A stretch of 15,182 bases of DNA from Spirochaetota bacterium (GTDB lineage Bacteria > Spirochaetota > Spirochaetia > DSM-27196 > PWMO01): the NCBI GenBank assembly GCA_009908735.1, contig JAAAOR010000051.1:1-15182 (forward strand). Reading direction: 5' to 3'. The number at the start of each line of letters is the position of its first letter. Position 1 is the stretch's first letter. The notes beneath the pieces are model-generated. The model did not search any database. It was not told where the DNA came from and saw only the letters and a list, made by a program, of their open reading frames with translations. Of this stretch, positions 8,054 through 15,182 are shown piece after piece. The translations under genes and the position numbers were made by a program.

Positions 8054-9340
8054 TCAGCCCGCCGCGGTGCGAGGTCCGATGCTGTCGCTTCCGAAGTACG
8101 GTTTGAGTCGCTCGGGAATGCGGATGCTTCCGTCTTCCTGCTGATGATTCTCAAGGATGGCGATGATCGCCCGAGAAACAGCAATTGCCGTACCGTTGAG
8201 CATGTGAACGAGCCGGCGGTGCTTGTCTTGACGGAATCGGACGCCGAGGCGCCGGGCCTGATAGTCGGTGCAGTTCGACGCACTCGTGACCTCGCCCCAG
8301 TCGCCCTTCTCGCCTCGTCCCGGCATCCATGCTTCGATGTCGTACTTTCTGTAGGCGGGCCCCCCGAGATCGCCCGTGCAGGTGTCAACGACACGGTACG
8401 GAACTTCGAGACCCTGGAAGATCTCCTCCTCTATCGCGAGCAGCTCGTCATGGATCCTCTCCGATTCCTCCGGCCGACAGTAGACGAACATCTCCACCTT
8501 GCTGAACTGGTGGACCCGGTAGAGACCCTTGGAAAATTGACCCGCAGCTCCCGCCTCTCGCCTGAAACAGTGCGAGAACCCAGCCATCCGAATCGGAAGA
8601 GAATCGGCGTCGAGAATAGAATCTGCGTGGTAACCGCCGAGGGTGATCTCCGCCGTGCCGACGAGACATGTGCCTTCGCCCTCGAGGGTATAGATGTTAC
8701 TCTCGGCTCCTCGCGGGTTGAATCCGATGCCGCGCGCAACTTCCTCTCGCGCAATGTCAGGCGTGATCGTAGGCGTAAAGCCGTGTTTCACCAGTACGTC
8801 CATCGCGTAGCGCGAGAGGGCAAACTCGAGAAATACCGCCTCGTTTTTAAGGTAGTAGAACTTGGTCCCCGATACCTTCGTTGCAGTCTCGAAATCGATG
8901 AGGTCGAGGGCCTCGGCGATCGTGACGTGGTCTCGCGGCTCGAACCGGAACTCGAACGGCGTGCCGACGCGCTTGAGCTCGGCGTTGTCCGCATCCGTGC
9001 TCCCGATCGGCGCTCCCGGATGCGACATGTTCGGTATGCGGCCGGCCTCCTCGTTGAGATTCGCCTCGATGTCTTTCACCTTCTGCTCGAACTCGGGAAT
9101 CTGGGCCTTCAACCGCTTGCCCTCTTCGACGAGTGCGGCTCGCACATCTGCATCGAGCTGTTGTTTCATTTGTTTGGCGTTGTCGTTGCGACGTGCCCGT
9201 AGCGACTCGAGCTCCTTGATGGCATCGTTTCGCTCGTCGTAGAGTCGTGCGACAAGCTCTGCGCTCGCATCTACATTTCTATGGCGGATGTTCGCCTGCA
9301 CCTCATCGACGTTCTCGCGGATGAACTTGGGATCAAGCAT
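8054..9340 (-). CDS. serS: Serine--tRNA ligase
   Basis: Class II aminoacyl-tRNA synthetase that charges tRNA-Ser (and tRNA-Sec) with serine in the cytoplasm. The 428 residues have the usual length. Residues about 27-100 form the charged, helical arm that grips the long variable arm of tRNA-Ser. The catalytic core shows GTAEITL (about 228-234), motif 2 with FRREAGAAGQFSKG (about 259-272) followed by HQFSKVEMF, and motif 3 with NGTAIAVSRAI (about 382-392) near the end. The start MLDPKFIREN matches the family N-terminus, so 9340 is firm although no Shine-Dalgarno sequence is visible before it. The NeuB-type gene follows after 9 bases. A 220-base gap separates it from proC upstream, so it probably has its own promoter there. 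Confidence 0.97.
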   Translation of the reverse strand: MLDPKFIRENVDEVQANIRHRNVDASAELVARLYDERNDAIKELESLRARRNDNAKQMKQQLDADVRAALVEEGKRLKAQIPEFEQKVKDIEANLNEEAGRIPNMSHPGAPIGSTDADNAELKRVGTPFEFRFEPRDHVTIAEALDLIDFETATKVSGTKFYYLKNEAVFLEFALSRYAMDVLVKHGFTPTITPDIAREEVARGIGFNPRGAESNIYTLEGEGTCLVGTAEITLGGYHADSILDADSLPIRMAGFSHCFRREAGAAGQFSKGLYRVHQFSKVEMFVYCRPEESERIHDELLAIEEEIFQGLEVPYRVVDTCTGDLGGPAYRKYDIEAWMPGRGEKGDWGEVTSASNCTDYQARRLGVRFRQDKHRRLVHMLNGTAIAVSRAIIAILENHQQEDGSIRIPERLKPYFGSDSIGPRTAAG

Positions 9341-9560
9341 GAGGGAATGATAGCTGCAGCGCGTCCGCGTTTCAAGCCGGCCCCCTCCGCGAAGTATATA
9401 GCAGCGTGTTGGTCAGCGCAGACGCAAGTCGAGGTCGCGCAGATTTTTGGGAGCGAAACGTGCTACGCCAAATCCTTCGACAGCTTCGATCGCTCAAAGT
9501 TCCCCATCCCGCAACGATTTGGTGGAAATTTACCAACAGGCTTCTTGATACCCAAGCAGT
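9341..9560 (-). other. Intergenic region between proC and serS, probable serS promoter region
   Basis: This is the longest gap in the window (220 bases). It holds TATATA at 9395-9400, placed to act as a -10 box with a leader of about 50 bases before serS, but no good -35 box at the right spacing. The TTGCGT at 9427-9422 is 21 bases away, too far. An interrupted palindrome at 9519-9536 (TTGGT, then AAATTT, then ACCAA) lies about 25 bases after the proC stop. It lacks a GC-rich stem and T-run, so it is not a standard terminator. I see no tRNA, T-box or open reading frame of note. Confidence 0.35.
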
Positions 9561-10361
9561 CTATTCCAGCTCCGTTGCGCGGTTTGCTGCTCTGCTCACC
9601 GCATCGATCACCGCGGCCGAGAAGCCGCCCTCTTCGAGCGCGGTGAGCCCCTCTATTGTGGTTCCGGCGGGGGAGGCGACGCGGCTGGCGAGGGAGATTG
9701 GATGCTCGCCGGTTTCCCGGACCAGGGAGGTTGCTCCGTCGAGGACGTCGAGGGATGCCTCGAGGGCCTGGGGGTAGGGCATGCCGGAGCGCGTTGCACC
9801 GAGGGCCATCGCATGAATAAAGGTGAAGGTGAAGGCGAGCCCGGAGCCTGAGACGCCTGTTATGGCCGACATAAGCTTCTCTGGAATTTCCTGCGGAGTT
9901 CCAATCGCCCGCGCAACCTCGAGGGAGGCGTCGCGAAAATCACTATCCGCACCCTCCGCAAAGGAGACGCCGACAACGGCTTTGCCGACTTTCGCGGCGA
10001 GGCTCGGCATAAATCGAGCGATGTTCGTCGTGGCGAGCGCGTCGGTAAAGGTCGAGAGCTTTGTCCCCGCGAGAATGCTCACCAGCTTGAGCTCACCCGA
10101 TATCGGCGCGAGCCGCTCCACCATCTTCCCGACATCCTGCGGCTTTATTGCCAGCACCACGACATCACTGAAGGAGACCAGGTGAGCAAGCGACTCGGTG
10201 AAATCGCGAGCTCCGTGCGCCTCGATTGCTGCAAACCTTCGCTCCTCTGAAACTTCCACCAGCCCGAGCTCGAGCTCGGGATTCCGTGCTTTGAGACCGG
10301 ACACGATGGCCTCTCCCATGTTGCCGTACCCAATGAGTCCGAGTCGCTGTAGCATGCTCAT
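9561..10361 (-). CDS. proC: Pyrroline-5-carboxylate reductase
   Basis: Reduces 1-pyrroline-5-carboxylate to L-proline with NAD(P)H, the last step of proline synthesis; cytoplasmic. The Rossmann nucleotide site is GLIGYGNMGEA close to the N-terminus. The C-terminal dimerisation domain carries the signature region ITGVSGSGLAFTFTFIHAM, and near the end VASPAGTTIEGLTALEEGGF, both typical of ProC. With the start chosen here it has 266 residues, the normal size. Three in-frame ATG codons lie at 10367, 10361 and 10355. The one at 10361 is preferred because AAAGGA lies 5 bases upstream; for the first the site would touch the start codon. The signature normally reads SGSGPAY; here it is SGSGLAF. It lies 128 bases after tpx, with no obvious promoter of its own. 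Confidence 0.95.
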   Translation of the reverse strand: MSMLQRLGLIGYGNMGEAIVSGLKARNPELELGLVEVSEERRFAAIEAHGARDFTESLAHLVSFSDVVVLAIKPQDVGKMVERLAPISGELKLVSILAGTKLSTFTDALATTNIARFMPSLAAKVGKAVVGVSFAEGADSDFRDASLEVARAIGTPQEIPEKLMSAITGVSGSGLAFTFTFIHAMALGATRSGMPYPQALEASLDVLDGATSLVRETGEHPISLASRVASPAGTTIEGLTALEEGGFSAAVIDAVSRAANRATELE

Positions 10362-10372
10362 GACCATCCTTT
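10362..10372 (-). promoter_or_regulatory. Ribosome-binding site that decides the proC start
   Basis: AAAGGA (10372-10367, minus strand) is followed by TGGTC and then the ATG at 10361. The spacing of 5 bases fits initiation at 10361. The ATG at 10367 overlaps the site itself and the ATG at 10355 is 11 bases away. Confidence 0.5.
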
Positions 10373-10428
10373 GCGCTGCGTCGTGCAGGCCAGTGCTTAC
10401 GTGCCATCCGGCGCCGCGAGAGCATCGA

Positions 10429-10452
10429 CGCCCCCGGGGGTTGCCGGGGACG
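10429..10452 (-). other. Strong GC hairpin between tpx and proC
   Basis: On the minus strand, CGTCCCCGG and CCGGGGGCG can form a 9-base-pair stem (one G-U pair) with a 6-base loop, about 38 bases after the tpx stop. No T-run follows it on the minus strand, so it does not qualify as a standard intrinsic terminator. It could slow polymerase, protect the 3' end of the tpx message, or be the stem of a terminator without a U-tract. Confidence 0.4.
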
Positions 10453-10489
10453 CCGAGTTTTGCCGGTCGCCTTCGGGGTGCCGGTGATT

Positions 10490-10993
10490 TTAGACCTTCG
10501 AAACCGCGTCCAGCACAGCCTCGTAGTCGGGCTCCTGCGCGATCTCGGGCACGAGCTGGGTGTATCGAACCGTGTTGTCTCCGTCGACGACGACCGCACG
10601 CCCAAGCAGCCCGGCAAGCGGACCGTCGGCCTGTTCGATGCCGTAGCGGCGTCCGAACTCCCGGTTTCGCAGCTGGGAGAGTGTGACGACGCTGTCGATC
10701 TTTTCGGTCTCGCAGAAACGTTTCTGCGCGAACGGCAGATCGGCGCTCACGGTGAGCACGACGGTGTTGCCGAGTTTCTTTACCTCCTCGTTAAAACGCT
10801 TGGCCGAAGCGGCGCAGACGCTCGTATCGAGGCTCGGAACGATATTTAATATCTTCGTCTGCCCGGCGAAATCAGAGAGACCAACGTCGGACATGTCTTC
10901 TTTCGTCAGCGTGAAATCCGGTGCTTTCTCTCCCACTTGTGGAAGGTCACCGCTGGTGTGAACGGGATTTCCCTTAAACGCTATTTGAGCCAT
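10490..10993 (-). CDS. tpx: Thiol peroxidase (Tpx-type peroxiredoxin)
   Basis: Thioredoxin-dependent peroxidase that reduces hydrogen and alkyl hydroperoxides. The 167 residues match the Tpx family length. The peroxidatic cysteine is Cys60 in PSLDTSVC, with the active-site threonine at Thr57; the resolving cysteine is Cys94 in KRFCETE, the spacing typical of atypical two-cysteine Tpx. The N-terminus with KGNPVHTSGDLPQVGEKAPDF is also characteristic. There is no signal peptide, so it is probably cytoplasmic; some Tpx proteins are reported in the periplasm. It starts 11 bases after the (p)ppGpp synthetase gene, with a near-perfect AAGGAGG site that overlaps the upstream stop codon. It is therefore very likely the last or nearly last gene of that transcript. 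Confidence 0.97.
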   Translation of the reverse strand: MAQIAFKGNPVHTSGDLPQVGEKAPDFTLTKEDMSDVGLSDFAGQTKILNIVPSLDTSVCAASAKRFNEEVKKLGNTVVLTVSADLPFAQKRFCETEKIDSVVTLSQLRNREFGRRYGIEQADGPLAGLLGRAVVVDGDNTVRYTQLVPEIAQEPDYEAVLDAVSKV

Positions 10994-11007
10994 CTTGCTC
11001 CTCCTTA
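10994..11007 (-). promoter_or_regulatory. Strong ribosome-binding site of tpx fused to the rsh stop codon
   Basis: The minus strand reads TAAGGAGG (11007-11000), then 6 bases, then the tpx ATG. The TAA is the stop codon of the (p)ppGpp synthetase/hydrolase gene and is also the start of the AAGGAGG Shine-Dalgarno sequence. This is the strongest such site in the window and points to coupled translation or efficient re-initiation on tpx. Confidence 0.65.
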
Positions 11008-13023
11008 CCCTGTAGTTTGCGCCCCGGCATCCTGTATGTTCATGACGGCCGGGACGGTTCGGATGCTCTTCATCACCTTTTTTACGTGATCGCGACGGTC
11101 GAGCTCCATGGTGAAATAGGCCTCGAGGTTGCCCGTGTCGTTCTCTTCAACGCGCCCCTCGATGAGGTGGCCGTTGAGCTTTCGTACCGCGCCCTCAATC
11201 TCGCTGAAGAGGTCGGAGGTTTTCCGCGCGGTCACCTTGAACCGCCGGGTCGCCCGTGGTGAGACCGTTTCCCATTCGACGTCGATCGCGCGCTCCTCGT
11301 AATCAGGGATGAGCTTGAGATTGGGGCAGCTGCGCTTGTGCACGATGATACCCCGACCACGGGAGACGTAGCCTACGATATCGTCTCCAGTCGTCGGGCT
11401 GCAGCATCCGGCAAAGTGAATCATGAAATTGCGGTCATTTCCGATACGGACGCCGACCTTTCGCTGGTCGAAGATCTTGTTCTGAGCGGGCGCCTGTGCG
11501 GGCTGTTGCGAAGCTTGTTCTTCGGTTTTGGGCTCCGCCGGCTCCTCCTGTTTTCGCCGTGCGACGATGCTGCGGTCGATGATGAGGTTTTCGTCGTGCT
11601 TGTTGAGCCAGTGTCGGATCTTCGACCGTGCGCGACCGGTGTGGGCATAGCGCAGCCAGTTGAGGTGAGGGTGCGCACTGGGGCTGGTCATGATCTCAAT
11701 GACCTGCGTGTTCTTCAGCTCGGCCTTTAGCGGGATGATCGATCCGTCGGCTTTCGCCCCCGAGGTGTGATTCCCAACTTCGGTGTGAATGTGGTAGGCG
11801 AAGTCGATGGCGGTAGAGCCCTTTGGAAGCTGTATTGCATCGCCCTTCGGAGTGAACACGTAGATGCAATCTTTGAGGATTTCCCGCTTTATCTCCTCGA
11901 GAAACTCACTAGAGGTGATGCGCTGCCCGTCGAGATCCCGCACACGGTGCATGATTGCGAGGTCGTGGCTGTCCGATCGCTTGCCACGTCCCTGCTGCTT
12001 GTAGAGCCAGTGGGCGGCGACACCGTACTCGGCTGTGCGATGCATTTCGAAGGTGCGGATCTGGATCTCCAGCATCCTCCCGCCGTAACTGAGCACGGTG
12101 GTGTGGAGACTCTGGTAGCGGTTCGCCTTGGGCATGGCGATGTAGTCCTTGAATCGCCCCTCGATCGGTGGCCACAGACGATGCACGAGTCCGAGTATCG
12201 TATAGCAGGCGGTCTCATCCTTCGCGAGAATGCGGATTCCCAGGCTGTCATAGATCTCGTCGAGCGGTTTGTTACGCCGCTTCATCTTCTCGTAGATCGA
12301 GTAGAAATGCTTCGCCCGTGCGTCAACCTCTATCTCCAGCCCGGCCTCGACGGCCCGCTTGTGGATCGCGTTCTTTACCCGCTCGAGGTAGTCGGCACGA
12401 TCCTGCTTCTTCTGCCGTACGAAGGTCTTTATCTGGTCGTAGGTCTCATGGTTGAGGTGCTTGAGCGACAGGTCTTCGAGCTCGTCCTTGAGCCAGGATA
12501 TGCCGAGACGTCCTGCAAGCGGCGCATATATGTCGAGGGTCTCTTGGGCGATCTCGCGCCGGCGCTTCTCGTTCTTGTACTCGAGGGTGCGCATGTTGTG
12601 CAGCTTGTCGGCGAGCTTGATGAGTATCACGCGGATGTCTTTCACCATCGCTAGGAGCATCTTGCGGATGGTTTCGGTTTCTTGGACGTTCTTGTTTTGC
12701 GCCTTCACCGTCGCGATCTTGGTCACCCCGTTGACCAGGGCATCGACGTCGCGACCGAACTCCCGCCTGAGATCCTGGCGGGTCATTTTGGTATCTTCCA
12801 GAACATCGTGCAGAAGCGCGGCCGCGACGGTGGAGGCGTCGAGGTTAAACTCCAGGAGAATCTCGGCAACCTGGAGAGGATGGATAAAGTAGGGCTCGCC
12901 CGAATCGCGGAGTTGCCCCTCGTGCAGCGTGCGGGAGGTCTTCGCCGCCGAGATAATTCGCCTGCGGTCGTCGTCGGCGTAGTTTTCGAGTTTTTTTTCG
13001 AATGCCGTAATCGTCTCTATCAT
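11005..13023 (-). CDS. Bifunctional (p)ppGpp synthetase/hydrolase (RelA/SpoT family)
   Basis: Long RSH protein controlling the stringent response by making and degrading (p)ppGpp. The 672 residues run in the standard order. The HD hydrolase domain has His48, His72-Asp73, Glu76-Asp77 in HDVLEDT, and Asp139. The synthetase domain (about 230-345) has Asp259 and Glu319 and the segment RFKDYIAMPKANRYQSLHT. RFKD (290-293) is the charge signature of bifunctional enzymes; RelA-only forms have an acidic version. The TGS domain covers about 387-447, a zinc-finger/RIS region has Cys540, Cys541, His562 and Cys566, and an ACT domain covers about 592-666. A Glu/Pro/Gln/Ala-rich linker (490-516) separates the halves. 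It starts 3 bases after prmC, with a weak GGA site. With both domains apparently intact it may be the only long RSH enzyme of the cell (rel or spoT by function). Confidence 0.95.
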   Translation of the reverse strand: MIETITAFEKKLENYADDDRRRIISAAKTSRTLHEGQLRDSGEPYFIHPLQVAEILLEFNLDASTVAAALLHDVLEDTKMTRQDLRREFGRDVDALVNGVTKIATVKAQNKNVQETETIRKMLLAMVKDIRVILIKLADKLHNMRTLEYKNEKRRREIAQETLDIYAPLAGRLGISWLKDELEDLSLKHLNHETYDQIKTFVRQKKQDRADYLERVKNAIHKRAVEAGLEIEVDARAKHFYSIYEKMKRRNKPLDEIYDSLGIRILAKDETACYTILGLVHRLWPPIEGRFKDYIAMPKANRYQSLHTTVLSYGGRMLEIQIRTFEMHRTAEYGVAAHWLYKQQGRGKRSDSHDLAIMHRVRDLDGQRITSSEFLEEIKREILKDCIYVFTPKGDAIQLPKGSTAIDFAYHIHTEVGNHTSGAKADGSIIPLKAELKNTQVIEIMTSPSAHPHLNWLRYAHTGRARSKIRHWLNKHDENLIIDRSIVARRKQEEPAEPKTEEQASQQPAQAPAQNKIFDQRKVGVRIGNDRNFMIHFAGCCSPTTGDDIVGYVSRGRGIIVHKRSCPNLKLIPDYEERAIDVEWETVSPRATRRFKVTARKTSDLFSEIEGAVRKLNGHLIEGRVEENDTGNLEAYFTMELDRRDHVKKVMKSIRTVPAVMNIQDAGAQTTG

Positions 13024-13026
13024 ACA

Positions 13027-13935
13027 TTATCCGCGGCGGCCGATCACAACGCGGCTTCGCCCGGCAAGATCCTCTCGGGTGCCGATTGCTTGGTAACCAG
13101 CATCCTGCATTATGGTGGGGGCAGCCAGACCCTGCTCATCCCCGATCTCGATTACAAGATAACCATAAGGTTTTAGCGAATAAAGAGCCTCCCCTGCGAG
13201 CCTCCGCACGAGCTCCAATCCGTCGGCCCCGCCGTCGAGGGCGTTCGGAGGCTCGGGCCAACCCCGCGTCTGCATCTGCGCCACCTTGTCACTTCTGAGG
13301 TAGGGCGGGTTCGCGACAATGAGGTCCCAGGTGCCCGGCACGCCACTGAGAATGTCGGCGGAGAAAAAGGGCAACTGCGCCCCGAGTATCCGGCGACTGT
13401 TGAGCAGGAAAACCTCTCTCGCGCCCGCCGAGAGATCTGAGCCGGCCACCTCGATACCCGGTCGCTCCGCGGCGAGCGTCACGGCGATCGCTCCCGACCC
13501 CGTGCAGCAATCGAGCACCCTCGGCGGGTCCCCGTCCGGCGAGTCCTCGCCGGCCCTGCCGCCGGTCGCTCGCGCACCCTCGACCCGCTCGCCGGCAGCC
13601 CGGCGGTCGATGATCTCGAGCGCCGCTTCAACGGCGGTTTCCGTGTCCGGGCGAGGAACAAGCACCCGCTCGTCGACGTAGAAGAGTCTACCGTAGAACT
13701 CCTTCTGTCGGCGGATATAGGAGACCGGAATTCCGCGCTCACGCTTGGCTATGGAGTCGCGATAGTTCTCGAGCGCGCCGGCCGGTACATCGCTGAGGAA
13801 CTCCGCAAAGAGATGCTCCTTGGTGACGCCCATGCAGAAGGCGAGAAGCACGGTTGCGTCGAGGTAGGGTGTTTCCGCCCCGCCGCCGGTGAGCCGGCTC
13901 GTGCCCTCGAGAATGGCCTCGCGTACTGTCATCAT
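13027..13935 (-). CDS. prmC: Release factor glutamine methyltransferase
   Basis: SAM-dependent methyltransferase that N5-methylates the glutamine of the GGQ motif in release factors 1 and 2. The 302 residues show the N-terminal helical substrate-binding domain (1-85, with GIPVSYIRRQKEFYG at 68-82), then VPRPDTET, SAM motif I as LDCCTGSGAIAV (141-152), and the catalytic NPPY at 209-212 that holds the target glutamine. Motif I usually reads D-x-G-T-G-S-G; here it is DCCTGSG. An Arg/Gly/Asp-rich insertion (about 112-137) sits between the domains. Two ATG codons are adjacent (13935 and 13932); a weak GGA site is 4 and 7 bases away respectively, so the second may be the true start. It follows prfA, its substrate's gene, by 8 bases and precedes the RSH gene by 3. 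Confidence 0.95.
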   Translation of the reverse strand: MMTVREAILEGTSRLTGGGAETPYLDATVLLAFCMGVTKEHLFAEFLSDVPAGALENYRDSIAKRERGIPVSYIRRQKEFYGRLFYVDERVLVPRPDTETAVEAALEIIDRRAAGERVEGARATGGRAGEDSPDGDPPRVLDCCTGSGAIAVTLAAERPGIEVAGSDLSAGAREVFLLNSRRILGAQLPFFSADILSGVPGTWDLIVANPPYLRSDKVAQMQTRGWPEPPNALDGGADGLELVRRLAGEALYSLKPYGYLVIEIGDEQGLAAPTIMQDAGYQAIGTREDLAGRSRVVIGRRG

Positions 13936-13943
13936 CAGTTCCG

Positions 13944-15011
13944 TCAGGTCTCGGCCTTCAGGGACTCCTCACGGTCGGTGAGCTTTAGCGCCTCGACCGC
14001 CTCGTCGAGCTCACCCTGCATAACATGATCGAGTTTGTAGAGAGTGAGGTTAATGCGATGGTCGGTGACGCGGTTCTGGGGAAAGTTGTAGGTGCGGATG
14101 CGTTCCGAGCGGTCCCCCGACCCGATCTGACTCTTCCGCGCGGAATCCCGCTCCTGGCGCTTTCGCAGCTCCTCGGCCTCGTAGAGCCGCGCTTTCAGCA
14201 CGCGAAGCGCTTTCGCCTTATTCTTGTGTTGTGATTTCTCGTCCTGACAGCTCACCACGGTGCCGGTAGGAATATGGGTGATGCGCACCGCGGAATCGGT
14301 CGTGTTTACACTCTGTCCACCGGGGCCCGAGGAGCGGAATACATCGATGCGCAGGTCCTCGTTGGCGAGCTCAATATCGGTGTCCTCGGCCTCCGGGAGA
14401 ACGGCCACCGTCACCGCCGAGGTGTGGATCCGGCCCCCGGACTCGGTAGTGGGAACGCGCTGTACGCGATGGACGCCGCTCTCGTACTTGAGTGTGCCGT
14501 AGACGTTCCGGCCGGCCACGCTGAACACGATTTCCTTGAAGCCGCCGACCTCGGTCTGACTCTGGTCCATCACCTCGATCTTCCATTTATTCTTCTCACC
14601 GAAGCGGCTGTACATGCGGTACAGGTCTGCGACGAACAGGGATGCTTCGTCGCCCCCGGTACCCGCGCGAATCTCTACGATGGTGTCTTTGCCGTCCAGA
14701 GGGTCTTTCGGCACGAGCATGATCTTGAGCTTGCTCAGCAGCGACTGCTCTTTTTCTTCGAGCTTTTCAAGCTCTTCCCGGCCCATGGCCCTCATGTCGG
14801 GGTCTTGCTCCTGCTCGACGAGATCGCGCGTTTCGGCAAGCGCCTGCTGAGTCTCGGCGTACTCGTCATAGGCGGCGACGATCTCGGAGAGGTGGGAGTG
14901 CTCCTGCATGAGCTCCTTGTACCGTTTCGGATCCTTGTGGATATCGGGGTCGGCGATGAGCTCCTGCAACTCCTCATATCGCTGTTTCAGTTCCTCGAGT
15001 TTTTCTTCCAT
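13944..15011 (-). CDS. prfA: Peptide chain release factor 1
   Basis: Recognises UAA and UAG stop codons and triggers release of the finished protein. With the start used here it has 355 residues, the normal RF1 length. The N-terminal coiled-coil domain (1-100) is rich in Glu and Lys. The codon-recognition tripeptide of RF1, P-x-T, is PTT at 187-189 in [18 protein letters not shown]. The peptidyl-transferase motif GGQ is at 231-233 in [12 protein letters not shown]2 would carry SPF instead, so this is RF1. An upstream in-frame ATG at 15074 would add 21 arginine-rich residues that overlap the rhomboid gene and look non-native; the ATG at 15011 has GGGAGA 7 bases upstream. The product is the substrate of the PrmC encoded next door. 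Confidence 0.97.
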   Translation of the reverse strand: MEEKLEELKQRYEELQELIADPDIHKDPKRYKELMQEHSHLSEIVAAYDEYAETQQALAETRDLVEQEQDPDMRAMGREELEKLEEKEQSLLSKLKIMLVPKDPLDGKDTIVEIRAGTGGDEASLFVADLYRMYSRFGEKNKWKIEVMDQSQTEVGGFKEIVFSVAGRNVYGTLKYESGVHRVQRVPTTESGGRIHTSAVTVAVLPEAEDTDIELANEDLRIDVFRSSGPGGQSVNTTDSAVRITHIPTGTVVSCQDEKSQHKNKAKALRVLKARLYEAEELRKRQERDSARKSQIGSGDRSERIRTYNFPQNRVTDHRINLTLYKLDHVMQGELDEAVEALKLTDREESLKAET

Positions 15012-15024
15012 GTACTTGTCTCCC
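15012..15024 (-). promoter_or_regulatory. Ribosome-binding site that decides the prfA start
   Basis: GGGAGA (15024-15019, minus strand) lies 7 bases before the ATG at 15011. That start also gives the standard RF1 N-terminus, in contrast to the longer frame opening at 15074. Confidence 0.6.
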
Positions 15025-15037
15025 GCGTCCTCTCGCC

Positions 15038-15182
15038 TCAACCGCGGCGCGCGAAGCCGAAGAGGCTTCCGCATACGCCGCCCGCGATGTGGGCGAACTG
15101 CGCAATGCTGTCCTCTCGCAACGCCCCCACGACCTCCCGTGCGAGGAAGAGGACCACCACGAGGATGAAGGTCAGCGGAATC
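15038..15182 (-). CDS. Rhomboid-family intramembrane serine protease (C-terminal fragment)
   Basis: The last 47 codons of a gene that enters from the right edge and ends in TGA at 15038-15040. The visible part begins with a strongly hydrophobic segment ([14 protein letters not shown]), then a short polar loop, then [16 protein letters not shown]. The A-H-x-x-G-G pattern in the last membrane helix is the rhomboid signature, with the histidine of the Ser-His catalytic dyad; the GxxxG-like glycines also fit. The serine half (GxS) lies outside the window, so activity cannot be judged. Rhomboids cleave membrane proteins within the bilayer. The gene ends 26 bases before prfA on the same strand and is probably part of the same transcript. 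Confidence 0.7.
   Translation of the reverse strand, partial: IPLTFILVVVLFLAREVVGALREDSIAQFAHIAGGVCGSLFGFARRG

Noticed and set aside
8144..9202. Plus-strand open frame of 352 codons antisense to serS
   Set aside because: serS has all class II motifs in the opposite strand; the antisense translation shows no motif.
9519..9536. Interrupted palindrome after proC considered as a terminator
   Set aside because: The arms are only five base pairs, AT-containing, and no T-run follows.
11767..12654. Plus-strand open frame of 295 codons antisense to the RSH gene
   Set aside because: Hydrophobic Leu/Val-rich translation arises from the reverse of conserved RSH codons; no start signal or family match.
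15012..15074. N-terminal extension of RF1 starting at 15074
   Set aside because: The extra 21 residues are arginine-rich, overlap the rhomboid gene, and are absent from the normal RF1 N-terminus; the start at 15011 has a good ribosome-binding site.

Overview
The window is a gene-dense, GC-rich (about 60% by eye) stretch of a bacterial chromosome. Every gene is a recognisable housekeeping or central-metabolism gene. Intergenic gaps are short (longest about 220 bases), Shine-Dalgarno sequences are mostly clear, and I see no mobile element, CRISPR array, tRNA or rRNA. The long antisense reading frames are GC-rich shadows of real genes. The lineage cannot be fixed from this sequence alone. A single RelA/SpoT-type protein with the bifunctional RFKD signature argues against a typical beta- or gammaproteobacterium. 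A spirochaete or another deep Gram-negative lineage is a guess only.

Layout. (1) Bases 1-3128, minus strand: a nitroreductase-family flavoprotein, then a sodium:alanine symporter (AGCS family), then alanine racemase, which runs off the left edge. The symporter stop codon lies inside the racemase ribosome-binding site, so import and racemisation of alanine are made together. (2) Bases 3129-3341: a divergent promoter region with a strong sigma-70-like promoter for the nitroreductase and a reasonable one for aconitase. (3) Bases 3342-6961, plus strand: aconitase A (acnA) followed by an MtfA-family zinc metallopeptidase. (4) Bases 6947-9340, minus strand: seryl-tRNA synthetase (serS), then 9 bases later a NeuB-type nonulosonate (sialic acid) synthase whose 3' end overlaps the 3' end of mtfA by 15 bases. 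(5) Bases 9561-10361, minus: proC. (6) Bases 10490-15182, minus: a tight cluster transcribed from the right: C-terminus of a rhomboid protease, prfA (release factor 1), prmC (the methyltransferase that modifies release factor 1), a bifunctional (p)ppGpp synthetase/hydrolase, and thiol peroxidase tpx, whose ribosome-binding site overlaps the stop codon of the preceding gene.

Themes. Cluster 6 joins translation termination (prfA/prmC), the stringent response (rsh) and peroxide defence (tpx) in one apparent transcript. Cluster 1 links alanine uptake to D-alanine supply for peptidoglycan. The least expected item is the NeuB-type synthase: it keeps the full catalytic set but has no other nonulosonate genes nearby and sits directly behind serS. 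I did not find a convincing undescribed system; the findings are points of gene organisation and protein variation.
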